Below are positions 10,052 to 19,110 of a stretch of DNA of 64,000 bases, one piece after another. This stretch comes from Jaenimonas drosophilae. Its lineage: Eukaryota > Euglenozoa > Kinetoplastea > Trypanosomatida > Trypanosomatidae. The translations under genes were made by a program, and so were the position numbers. A model generated the notes under the pieces. The model was not told where the DNA came from and did not search any database. It worked only from the letters and a program-made list of their open reading frames with translations. The stretch's first letter is position 1; every line of letters starts with the position of its first letter. Location of the stretch: positions 1-64,000 of the forward strand of contig JASAON010001612.1 of the NCBI GenBank assembly GCA_030849065.1, read 5' to 3'.

Positions 10052-10668
10052 GAGATATCTGGGCAACATGCACATGTTCAACACATCCACCATGCAGATT
10101 CTGACCATCAAACAGCAAGTATGTCCTTCCTCTCCATGGTTTTTGATGTGTTGCCATACTCACATACTTCACATCCCTCCCCCCAAAAATCATCCTCTTT
10201 CTTCTCTCTCTCATTTTTTCCTGTTTTGTGTGAAGTACACAGCACTTGTGGTTGGCCATCGTACAGGCAACAAGAGATTGACGGTGGTGAACAAATCAAT
10301 CTTGTAGGCAACCGTTGTACAACTAGTGAACCCCTCGCATTCTGTTTTTTTTTCGTTGTTTTTTTTTGTTTTTCTTGCCTTCAGCCCGGCTGATTCAATT
10401 TTCAGTTACTGTAGTGTGCTCGTGTGTGTGTGCAGGCGGTGATTCACTCATTCCAGTTGCCTTCTCTTTGCACGCACACACACAACCAAACAGAAACACT
10501 TATAGAGGCATCAAGGCTGACAGCCTATCAGCAGTTTTTGATACTTATTCTTGTTCTGCAGAAGCAGAACTGGCTTCTGCAACGGCTCATACAACCAACG
10601 CAACAGCAACAACAAAGCAAAGATTGCGGCCTTCAGCACCCTGTGTAGATTGTGGTGGTGATTGTAGT
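10052..10668. other. Intergenic region and leader
   Basis: Contains a strong T-rich tract (10341-10382) and no gene. An open frame continuous with the next gene runs back to 10366, but it has no ATG after the splice acceptor and is probably untranslated. Confidence 0.6.
10341..10384 (+). promoter_or_regulatory. Strong polypyrimidine tract and spliced-leader acceptor
   Basis: About 40 bases, almost all T/C with a few G, end in CTTCAG at 10384. No ATG occurs from here to 10669. This places the start of the next gene at 10669, not at an upstream codon in the same frame. Confidence 0.6.
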
Positions 10669-13287
10669 ATGAACCGGCCCTTCTACGTTGGACTAGATGA
10701 TCATGGCAGCAACACCCTCTGTTCGTGCAGCAGTCGAGATAGGCGGCCTTCGAACTCATCCACCTCCATAGTAACCGATGCAATCAGTACAACCAACGCA
10801 CTCAGTACAACCAACGCCACCAGCGCAGCCGCTCTCGAGCAACACCACCTCACCACCACAGCTGCATACTCCGCTTCTGCCTGGAGCATTGCCTACTTTT
10901 TTCTGCTCGTAGTTATTGTTCTCTTCCTGGCTGGTGTACCGCCCTACTTCATCTCCACCAACGGCTGCATCCTCTACATGGCCATGGTGCTGCCGATGCT
11001 TGCGATTGGTTTTACGGGTCTGCACGTGTACATGGTGGACTACCCGATGGGCCAATCGACGCAATCACTCATCACGGCCATTGATGCGGCGCAAAAGCAC
11101 TTGGATCATGTGCAGCAAGCCGTACGTTCGAGCACCTCAGGTGGGCAAGCACGTGGAGGTAGTGGTGGTACTGGAGTAGCACAGACTCACTCCTCCACAT
11201 TCAAGGATCGCCTTCAAGCAGCCACAGCAGGAAAAGGTGCTGCGGGGCTGTTTTATGAGGCCCCGCCCAACTGTGAAGGCAACGACGCAACACCAACGTA
11301 CTGCCCGCATGACGAGGCAGCGTGGGTGATGCAGCAGATGCAACGACTAAGCGGGCATGCATCACTACAGGCAAACTCACCGGCCTTGTGCTTTCAGCTT
11401 CGGGCCTATCGTGAGCTCCTCTTCGTGCTCATGCAGCTGCAGCACACCATCCTCGCCGGCCAAAGCCCCGATGCTAGTGCAGCTGTGCAGTACAACCGTG
11501 GCCTTGCGTACCGAGAAGACGAAGATTCCAGTGCCTTCAGGCCCTTGATGCCTTTGACGGAGCATCGTGTGCATTCGTGGAATGTGGCGACTCCCCCATC
11601 TCACGATGTAAACGCCCGGCGGCCCGTTCCAACGCCCCTCAACCGGGTTGTCAGCGGAGAGGCACCAGACGAAGATGCCTGGGGAGATTGCGCAGATCTG
11701 CTTCTCTCACATAGTCAGCCTACACACAGCAAGCATCAGCTGCAGCCGGCCTCTACCGAAGCTGCGACGGCAGCTGCTGCACCGGCTCCTCCTCCCACCA
11801 TTTCTCTGGCTTCTTCCGGGATTGGCTCTCCCATGCCCTACCGCTACGCCAACCCCGATTGCCCACTCTACATCACCTATCCCGATGGCGAAGCCGTGCA
11901 GCTGCCTACCGGATCGTGTAGCTCCAGCGTCTTAAGACCACGCCCAACCACCGATGATAGCCGTCAACGGCTCTCACCGGATGGAAGCAGAGGTGTTGAA
12001 GACGCCACTCTCTACTCCGTTACGGGTGTCATGTCACCATCAACGCAGCACCTCTCGCCCAATCTCACCGGTTTCGGCTCATGGCGATCACCAATACCGA
12101 CAGAAGATGCTCTGTTGTTGCCATGTGCCGCACAAGCAACGACCCCGCTGTTGGATGCTGGTATTCTCAGTTCGCTGACCAACGAGGCGGACGCTCTGGA
12201 AGATGGTGAACGTCATGGTGGTGATGGTGATGGTGGTGGTGGTGGACGTGATCGGAGCTCCTCAGTTGGTGTAGCAGCACCAAAGATGTCTGCCTCACCG
12301 CCCACTCCTCCAGCCCCACGCCCTGGGTGGAAGAGTGTGGTGCTGCGTCGCAGCCTCCGCTTTCCCACAGACTCCCCATGCACCTTCTTTGTAGTGGAGG
12401 TGTGCTCCTCCTCCGAGGCTGGACGTGTAGACGGAATACGAGATGATGCTCGGCGCTACGGCTTCGAAGCAACGTTGCGACGATGGAAGCAGTGCCCAGG
12501 TGGCCAGCCACATACAGTCTTTGGCCTGGAGCGCCAACGTGGCGGCTGCCCCTTCCTCTCCTTCTGCCTGGAGCCTTCGTCCACCTCCCGGCGAGGTCTC
12601 ACCATCATGGAAAAGCTGCTCTACAACTTTGATGTCGTGGGCAGCATCGCACCCGAGGATAGCGTGGATCTGAGGGACAAGCTCGATGATACGCCGCCGA
12701 CGACAGGCCTCACCTCTCCCCCAACCTCGGTCTTAACCGCTGTTCCTGCCTCCTTTGATGCGCCACCCGTGGAGCGCTACATCCACTCCCGCCAAAACAG
12801 CAGCCTGCGTGCTCATGATGCCAGCAGCAGCAGTGGCTCTGGCATGAGTCCGCGAAAACGGCCAAAGGTGGCCTCCTCCGTGTGCCTCACGTGGAGGACG
12901 ATTGCTCCCGACGTACGCTCGATGCGGCTCGTCTTGTTGGAGGTGAAGAAAACCCGCGGTGGTGGTGGGCAGTTAGCCTCTCCACATCACCTGAGTAGCG
13001 CATCCAGTGAGGGAAGCCTCACGAATGAGCACAGTACGAGCTATCATGAAGCGTCATCGACGCGGCCGCACCTCATGCCAGTGTTGGTTGCTCCGTTGAT
13101 GGGCGTGGATTGCATCCTGGAGCGGGCCGTGGTGGAGCTGCGTGAGGAAGGCGGCAGCGAGGTGAGCGTGGATCGCAACGGCCGACTGAGCGGGATTCGC
13201 CGGGTGGAGCTCTTTGGCGTGCCACTACATGGCGGGGCGGAGAGAACGCTACGTCGTGAGGTTGTTCTTGGCTCAACGAGTACGTAG
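10669..13287 (+). CDS. Hypothetical large membrane protein with two adjacent TM helices
   Basis: I do not recognise this 872-residue protein. The N-terminus is Ser/Thr/Asn-rich and holds a short 18-base tandem repeat (10780-10815, coding A-[IL]-S-T-T-N twice). Two hydrophobic segments follow at about residues 72-92 and 100-122. The middle (about 150-500) is low-complexity and Ser/Pro-rich. The C-terminal third looks folded. It contains a block starting W-K-S-V-V-L-R-R-S-L-R-F, then C-T-F-F-V-V-E-V-C, a G-L-E-R-Q-R-G-G-C-P-F-L-S-F-C segment, and a late block rich in beta-prone residues (V-C-L-T-W-R and M-R-L-V-L-L-E-V). Such alternating strands could form a beta-sandwich, but I cannot assign a family. 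The start is the first ATG after the acceptor at 10384. Confidence 0.78.
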   Translation: MNRPFYVGLDDHGSNTLCSCSSRDRRPSNSSTSIVTDAISTTNALSTTNATSAAALEQHHLTTTAAYSASAWSIAYFFLLVVIVLFLAGVPPYFISTNGCILYMAMVLPMLAIGFTGLHVYMVDYPMGQSTQSLITAIDAAQKHLDHVQQAVRSSTSGGQARGGSGGTGVAQTHSSTFKDRLQAATAGKGAAGLFYEAPPNCEGNDATPTYCPHDEAAWVMQQMQRLSGHASLQANSPALCFQLRAYRELLFVLMQLQHTILAGQSPDASAAVQYNRGLAYREDEDSSAFRPLMPLTEHRVHSWNVATPPSHDVNARRPVPTPLNRVVSGEAPDEDAWGDCADLLLSHSQPTHSKHQLQPASTEAATAAAAPAPPPTISLASSGIGSPMPYRYANPDCPLYITYPDGEAVQLPTGSCSSSVLRPRPTTDDSRQRLSPDGSRGVEDATLYSVTGVMSPSTQHLSPNLTGFGSWRSPIPTEDALLLPCAAQATTPLLDAGILSSLTNEADALEDGERHGGDGDGGGGGRDRSSSVGVAAPKMSASPPTPPAPRPGWKSVVLRRSLRFPTDSPCTFFVVEVCSSSEAGRVDGIRDDARRYGFEATLRRWKQCPGGQPHTVFGLERQRGGCPFLSFCLEPSSTSRRGLTIMEKLLYNFDVVGSIAPEDSVDLRDKLDDTPPTTGLTSPPTSVLTAVPASFDAPPVERYIHSRQNSSLRAHDASSSSGSGMSPRKRPKVASSVCLTWRTIAPDVRSMRLVLLEVKKTRGGGGQLASPHHLSSASSEGSLTNEHSTSYHEASSTRPHLMPVLVAPLMGVDCILERAVVELREEGGSEVSVDRNGRLSGIRRVELFGVPLHGGAERTLRREVVLGSTST

Positions 13288-14963
13288 GCCACAAGATTCC
13301 TCGTTGGTTGGTTCATTTTCTTTTCACACGAAAACCGCAAACACACGCACACACACACACTATCAATGAAACTACTCCCTCCCCCCTCCCCACCACTTCC
13401 TCTCTACACACTACATTTCGGCCTCATATGTCTTTGTACGTTGGTCGTCATTCGTCATGTGTCTGTTTCGGTAACAGACGTGAAGAGCCAACGCACATGT
13501 GCTTTCCCCCCCCCCGTTGCACTAGACGATGGAGGTGAGGCTGCTTTGTGGTTAATCTTGTTGTGCGGTGCGTTGTTGTGTTTGGGGTTTCACCAGACTG
13601 ATCTGGGTATGAGTTCTCTTCACCAAAACGGAATTGCGTGTGGTGATTAGGATAATGACGAACGGATGCACGACGAATTTGGCTTTTGTTACGTGCTCCT
13701 CGAGTTCATCACCCCACTACTGGATATAGAGTACAGTCCTTATTCTGTCGCATATCCAACATTCATCATTGCACGCACAACAAGCGAGGAGAGAAAAATA
13801 CTGTGCGCCGAACATGTTTGCGGTCGATCGGTACAAACAATAGCATCGGCCATTTTTGTGATGTGAGTTGAGGTTGCCACCGCACTCTCTTTTCTCCATC
13901 ACTCCGCCATTTTGTTTTGATGTTTTTTTTCCTTCGTTTCTTCTGTTGTGGCTTCCTCTGATATTGGGGATCTTCGGTCGCACACTCCGTGTGGTTGTAG
14001 AAGGTGGTGCCCTCTACTCGATCAATGCACGGACGTATGCGACTTCATTTACTTCTGTGTGTGTACGTCCTTGGACGTTCATCCGCCGAACAGGATGAGC
14101 TGAGCTCTGCTCACCCACACACACAGACATTCATACGTACGCACCTTGCTCAGTTCTTCGTGTATCTTTGCCACTTCTTCCCTATGCAACCACAAACCGC
14201 ACATACACACACACACACGATAAATAAAAGAAGGAACGTTGCCAAGAACGTTCCACCACACCTCACGTGCAGCAGCAAACCAATGCAAGCATACACATCG
14301 TTTTGTATATGTATGTAGGGTAACGTTGCAGCTACTGAGTGTAGCTCACCACGTCTGCTTGTACACGTAATGGGCAACGGATGTGCACACGAGGAACCAC
14401 CATTTCCAGTTTGTTGTTGTTGCTGTTGTTTTGGCGCTTACCCGCTCTCCTCCATCTCTCCTACACACCCACTTACCACTTCCATCATGAGCGGACTCAT
14501 CCTTCCTTGTGTTCTTTCTCTATATTTGTGACGGTTACGTTTTTTTCTTTGTTTTGCTTTGGTTTTGTAGTATACCGTGCACGTTTGCCGTGGCAGAGGG
14601 TGTGGGGGGTACTTTGAGATGACTCAATGTTTTCGTCTAGTGTGTTTGTGAGGTGAGCAAGTTGCCGGCATTGTGCTGGGGGGAAATAGTGGCATTTGTC
14701 GTTTTCAGCACTGCTCTTCCAGGAAGATCACTCTTCTTGTGCCAGGAGCTAATAGGAAGGGCACGGACGTGTGCAGAAACCAACCATGGCACACCTACCA
14801 TGGATTCACAAGTGTGGGCATCAAACTCATCAGTCATGTGTATAACTTCTTCTTCTTCATCTTCTCCCTTGACGTGTGCTCGTAGGTGGTGCACTCATCA
14901 CCAAGGAAGCTACAACTGTTCGTGCACACATCCATTCACTACGTCACAACACAAAACAGAATC
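13288..14963. other. Long intergenic region (1.7 kb)
   Basis: The longest gene-free stretch in the window. It is rich in CA repeats (13337-13360, 14203-14220), C-runs (13377-13390, 13506-13515) and T-runs (13924-13930, 14540-14550). Several frames of 60-105 codons exist but begin at GTG or run through microsatellites. A pyrimidine tract with AG at 14885 is the likely acceptor for the next gene. A small gene cannot be excluded. Confidence 0.5.
14846..14885 (+). promoter_or_regulatory. Probable spliced-leader acceptor
   Basis: A CTT-rich tract (14846-14870) is followed by CGTAG at 14885. No ATG lies between it and 14964, where the encoded protein begins with a clear signal peptide. Confidence 0.5.
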
Positions 14964-15950
14964 ATGAAGCTCAACACTCAACGGCACGATACTATCTTTG
15001 TGTGTATAGCAGTGCTTGGGCTGCTGCTTCTTAGTCACCCTGTATGTGCAAAGGAGGAGGAGGACGGTGTGGTGGCCACTTCCCACACCTTTCGGTGCCA
15101 AAAGTCATTGGCTGACATCACAAGTGGTGTAGGAAGAACACCTGCATGCTCCTTCCGATACTTCACACTCTCACATGCCGAGGCACGAGTGCGTTGTGGC
15201 CCTCCTGATGCCGTGGAGACGAATGTGGCACAAGAGGTTCATACAGGATCTGCCTCGGAAGCACCGTCACCATCCTGCAATGTCAGCCTGTACGTGGCGC
15301 TGCAGCTCCACAATGACATCAACGAGCAACTCCGTGAGCAAGTGGGTACCGCCACGGATTATTTTGCCCCACCAAAGATGATGAACGAGGACGATGTATT
15401 GGAGGTTCAGCAGAGTATGGCAGAGGATGCATGGCGCTACAGCCTGTCTCTCACGTCCATGCAGGCTCACATCACCACCAACTACCGCGGCTACAATGGG
15501 GTGGGCTACAGCATGTGTGGTGAGCTGCTTCACCACAGTCAGGCTGAGTGGAGCACTACTGGACCCTTTATGCATATTCATGCCTGCCCACTTCCAAACG
15601 GCCTGACATCCACAGATGCAGCAGCTGATTCATCTTCAACCACCGCGGCATCCACGGAAGTTACGGGGGAGGTGCGCAGGCCACTCCCGCGCTACCTTCC
15701 TGGTCCATGGAAGGTGACGATGCAGCTCAGCCGTCTTCGAGCGCACTACGAAGTCATTGCATCAGCAGCCATTCCTGATGATGCAGGTGAAGTGAATGCC
15801 GATGCCGAGGAGGCAGATTTGGAGGTACTAGGCCGTATAGTCGTTCCCTTCACTCTGCCACCATTAGCTGATCTCCCAACTTCGTGGTTCACAACCAGCG
15901 ACGTGGCCCACACCTCCACCGACATCACTCCCGTCGATGCTGACCTCTGA
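14964..15950 (+). CDS. Secreted/ER-lumenal protein, possible ML-like domain
   Basis: A 328-residue protein with an N-terminal signal peptide (hydrophobic core about 10-25, likely cleavage after V-C-A near residue 29). No other TM helix is evident. Cysteines are spread through the mature part. A segment with Y-S-M-C-G-E, then A-C-P-L-P-N-G (about residue 207), Y-L-P-G-P-W-K-V-T-M-Q-L and finally L-G-R-I-V-V-P-F-T-L resembles the pattern of ML (MD-2-related lipid-recognition) proteins such as NPC2, where C-P-[IL]-x-x-G and a W-x-L strand precede a final I-P-V strand. The match is weak and interrupted by a Ser/Thr-rich insert. The last four residues, DADL, resemble ER-retrieval signals of the xDEL type. 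Its role is unknown; lipid binding in the secretory pathway is a guess. Confidence 0.8.
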   Translation: MKLNTQRHDTIFVCIAVLGLLLLSHPVCAKEEEDGVVATSHTFRCQKSLADITSGVGRTPACSFRYFTLSHAEARVRCGPPDAVETNVAQEVHTGSASEAPSPSCNVSLYVALQLHNDINEQLREQVGTATDYFAPPKMMNEDDVLEVQQSMAEDAWRYSLSLTSMQAHITTNYRGYNGVGYSMCGELLHHSQAEWSTTGPFMHIHACPLPNGLTSTDAAADSSSTTAASTEVTGEVRRPLPRYLPGPWKVTMQLSRLRAHYEVIASAAIPDDAGEVNADAEEADLEVLGRIVVPFTLPPLADLPTSWFTTSDVAHTSTDITPVDADL

Positions 15951-16455
15951 AGAAGAGGTGGCTACCATTATTTGAAGTGCTACTACTATCTGGGCTATGA
16001 CAAAACTACTCTTCAATCACCACTAAAACGAACTTTTATAGCGTTGCTCAAACGGAGAAACACGTTCCTTCATCCATCAGCTATGGCTAGGAACATTTGC
16101 ATCATGTCTCTGTGTATCATGTTTCATTCTTCTTATCTCCATTCTCAATCTTGAAGAGTTTTTTTTCGTCTACCTGTTGCGTTGGTTAGCGACGAAAGGA
16201 GGCATACATCACCCAGCCCAAGCAACCACGGTTTTCATCATTGCCACCTGCCCCCTTAACAATCTGTGGCGGAACTGATTGGGCGGACATTGAAGGACGA
16301 GAGTTTGCGCGTGAAGATCAACGGCTCCCCTTCTTTTGGTATCCACTCACCCCCACAAAAACTTTTGCAGTACATCATCATCATCATCATCTATCGCATT
16401 TTCATTGCATTATCATTGCCTCAACGCACGAACCTGTTTTCATACCCTACCAACC
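15951..16455. other. Intergenic spacer with splice signals
   Basis: No gene. A pyrimidine tract from about 16326 ends at TTTTGCAG (16370), the likely acceptor for the V-ATPase gene. It is followed by a CAT microsatellite (16374-16390). Confidence 0.55.
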
Positions 16456-17901
16456 ATGAGCAACCTCTCTCCTGAGGCTGAGGATGTGATGCAGCGGGCT
16501 CGTCAGCAGCACTTGCTGAATGATGATCATCTCCAGGCCTTGGCGCAACTGCTCTCCAACCGTCTGGATGGAGAGCTCGTGGTGGCCCTTCTTGGCGGTG
16601 GAAACCGTGAGGAAATTGTGGTGGCCATCTTTGGCCTCATCACCACCGCCTCGGCTGAGCCAGCGGCGCAGGGCTACCTCCTCCGCCTCCTCGCCGACCT
16701 CTCCTTCGCTGATAAGAGTGTTGGGGAGGTTCTCAGTCGTCGAAGCCTCGAGCCGCGCTTCGGCTGCCGCCCCGCCACAGCCTTCCTCGACGCCATGACA
16801 CGCAACCGCAGCGACGCTGGCATCGTGGACCCCGCCGTGTACCTCGCCGGTGCCACGCTGCGTCATGTGGCGTACGAAGAGTACACCAATGAGTTCAAGA
16901 CGCTCTTTGGGGTGATGCGCCAGGCCTTCTCACAGGAGGTTCTTCAAGTAGCAGAGGTGGCCTTTGTGGTGCAGGCGTGCGCGCAACTCGCTGGGAAGAA
17001 GTCCCTGCGGCAGTCGCTGCTTGATGAGGATGTGGTGAGCTACCTTCCACGGCTGCTCACCGACATCGTCTCCAGCGATGCGGCCAGCATCATTCAGGTA
17101 CTCTACGAAACACTGCGTTTAGCATGGCTTCTGTCCTTTGAATATGATGGCATTGTACGTCTTGCCCAGGCATCCATGATACCTCATCTCCTTCGCGTAC
17201 TTCAACGCGTGCAAAAGGAGAAGTGTATTCGATTGGCTCTCATGACGTTGCAGAACATGGTGAATGCGGAGCGAACCTACCTCCGCCACGTACAGAACCC
17301 AGGCTACGGATGGGTAGAGCCCAGCATCCGTGCCCTGAACCGCCTCGGTACCCGTGATGATGCGCATGGACTGCTCTCCACTCAGCGAGGTCCGGGCCTC
17401 ATTTCAGAGATGGTGGGAATTGGCGTCCTCAAGACACTTCCCCCACTTGCGCGTCGACGCTTTGGTGATGAAGATATTCTCCTACTGGTACAGCAGCTCA
17501 CTGACTCCCTCGAGGAATCAATGGAGACCCTCACCAGCTTCACGGAGTACCGCGGCGAGGTACTGAGCGGCAGCCTTGACTGGAGCCCCGTGCACCGCTC
17601 CGATAAGTTCTGGCGTGAAAACGCCACCCAAATGGAGGCCAGCGACTATGAAGTCCTCATTGCCCTTGGCAAACTCATTATGGAAACACGAAGTGATCTC
17701 ACCTTAGCTGTTGCCTGCCACGACTTGGGGGAGATTGTCCGTTACCACCCCACAGGACGCACACTCCTTACCCTACCAGCCATGAATGGGGTAAAGGAGC
17801 GGGTGATGTCCCTCATGTCCCACTCATCTCCAGACATCTCGAAGGAGGCACTTCAGTGCACCCAGAAGATCATGGTGCAGCGATGGGAGTATATCCAGTA
17901 G
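16456..17901 (+). CDS. V-type proton ATPase subunit H
   Basis: Peripheral stalk/regulatory subunit of the V1 sector of the vacuolar H+-ATPase. It couples V1 to Vo and inhibits ATP hydrolysis when V1 is free. The 481-residue length is normal for the family. The fold is all-helical (ARM-like). The C-terminal domain gives the identification: L-T-S-F-T-E-Y, then L-D-W-S-P-V-H-R-S-D-K-F-W-R-E-N-A, then A-V-A-C-H-D-L-G-E-I-V-R and a closing K-I-M-V-Q-R-W-E-Y, all close to the animal and yeast subunit. The start is the first ATG after the acceptor at 16370; a longer frame upstream reads Ser/His-rich leader sequence. In trypanosomatids the pump acidifies acidocalcisomes and endosomal compartments. 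Confidence 0.96.
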   Translation: MSNLSPEAEDVMQRARQQHLLNDDHLQALAQLLSNRLDGELVVALLGGGNREEIVVAIFGLITTASAEPAAQGYLLRLLADLSFADKSVGEVLSRRSLEPRFGCRPATAFLDAMTRNRSDAGIVDPAVYLAGATLRHVAYEEYTNEFKTLFGVMRQAFSQEVLQVAEVAFVVQACAQLAGKKSLRQSLLDEDVVSYLPRLLTDIVSSDAASIIQVLYETLRLAWLLSFEYDGIVRLAQASMIPHLLRVLQRVQKEKCIRLALMTLQNMVNAERTYLRHVQNPGYGWVEPSIRALNRLGTRDDAHGLLSTQRGPGLISEMVGIGVLKTLPPLARRRFGDEDILLLVQQLTDSLEESMETLTSFTEYRGEVLSGSLDWSPVHRSDKFWRENATQMEASDYEVLIALGKLIMETRSDLTLAVACHDLGEIVRYHPTGRTLLTLPAMNGVKERVMSLMSHSSPDISKEALQCTQKIMVQRWEYIQ

Positions 17902-18597
17902 TGCTCTACCGACCAAACAAGAGGGAAGAGAAGCAAGAAATTGATCAACCTCTCCACCGAAGCTGCAACGATGAGCAAGCCCCCACAGCCTGCCACCCAC
18001 ACTCCGCAGCACCGGCTGGAGCCCTCGCCACCTTCCCAAAAACACAAAAAAACGAAAACACACATACTTATACCACCCTCTGAATCCCATCCAACCACAC
18101 CCACTGATAATTACTTCACACTCTCTCACACTCTTGCGCCTACACATACAACACTAATAAATAGCACAACAAACAAACAAGAGCACCTCATTCAACGCAC
18201 CTTCACAATCCATCATGCGACAGAATAATTCCTCACCCCCCCCCGCCAACGCGTTTACATAACCATGGGTTGCACCGTTGCTGAACAATTCCGTTGTTCT
18301 CTCGGCGGACTTGCTCGTGGAAGATCCGCACAACACAAATCCTCCTCAATCTGTGGGTATGCTCACCCTCTCCACATACACACATACATCCCCGCCTCAT
18401 CACTAAGGTCCCTTGGCGGCTCTATACTTCGGTGCTGTTTCACAGGATACCCAATGAGGCAAGACTCCACACCAACCCACAACCACACGCCACAGAGCAA
18501 CGAAAAACACAGTCAGAGTGTTATTATACTTCACTCACTTTGCCTGCACCTGTGTTGCTCCAGAGTACTCATCCATCCACCACTACCACTATCATCA

Positions 18598-18638
18598 NNN
18601 NNNNNNNNNNNNNNNNNNNNNNNNNNNNNNNNNNNNNN
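18598..18638. other. Assembly gap (41 N)
   Basis: A run of 41 N joins two contigs. The true gap length is unknown. Open frames crossing it are artefacts. Confidence 0.99.
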
Positions 18639-19018
18639 TCCTCTGCTAACCTCCTATACCCACTACATACACCTCTCCACGACCTACTCTACATTCATCA
18701 TGCACTTGCATGGTATGTAAAAGAGTGCTCCTCTTCCTCCTTCTTCTGCTGCTGCTGCTGTTGTTGGTGTGCTGGATGCATATGATGCTAAAACCGAGGC
18801 ATTTGTATGAACCCGCGACAGTGATTCGACCTCCGTGCACTAGCTACCTTTTTAAGCACGGGTCTGATTGCGTCCAGCATATCAACACACATACACACAC
18901 AGAGAGACAGAAAGAAGCAGCCACGATTGTGTTTATGTGAATGTGCTGTGAATACATGTATTTAATCTTGTATGTAGTTGATGTTTGCGTGGTTAGTGTT
19001 ATTTATTTTGTGTGCTTT

Positions 19019-19052
19019 GCTTCTTATTTTTCTTGTTTTTTTTTGTTTTTAG
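19019..19052 (+). promoter_or_regulatory. Probable spliced-leader acceptor of SMC4
   Basis: A T-rich tract ends in TTTTTAG at 19052. There is no ATG between it and the SMC4 start at 19111. Confidence 0.6.
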
Positions 19053-19110
19053 GGGTTTCTGTGTGTGACTCATTCAGTAGTGATTGTTGTAGAGCACAGA
19101 AGGTTATAGA

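Larger units (their letters stand above)
17902..19110. other. Intergenic region containing an assembly gap
   Basis: Holds CA-rich sequence, a C-run (18235-18244), the 41-N gap, a CTG/TTG-rich stretch (18745-18770) and a T-rich tract before SMC4. No gene is supported, but sequence hidden by the gap cannot be judged. Confidence 0.5.

Noticed and set aside
14025..14318. Frame with a hydrophobic start (M-R-L-H-L-L-L-C) in the long spacer
   Set aside because: Runs through CA microsatellites and has no credible fold; looks like UTR sequence.
18265..18785. Open frames spanning the N gap
   Set aside because: They exist only because N codons are read as X; both flanks are low-complexity spacer.
18755..18870. 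Possible tRNA on either strand (TTCGA-like and TAGC-like boxes)
   Set aside because: Neither strand folds into a cloverleaf; acceptor stems do not pair.
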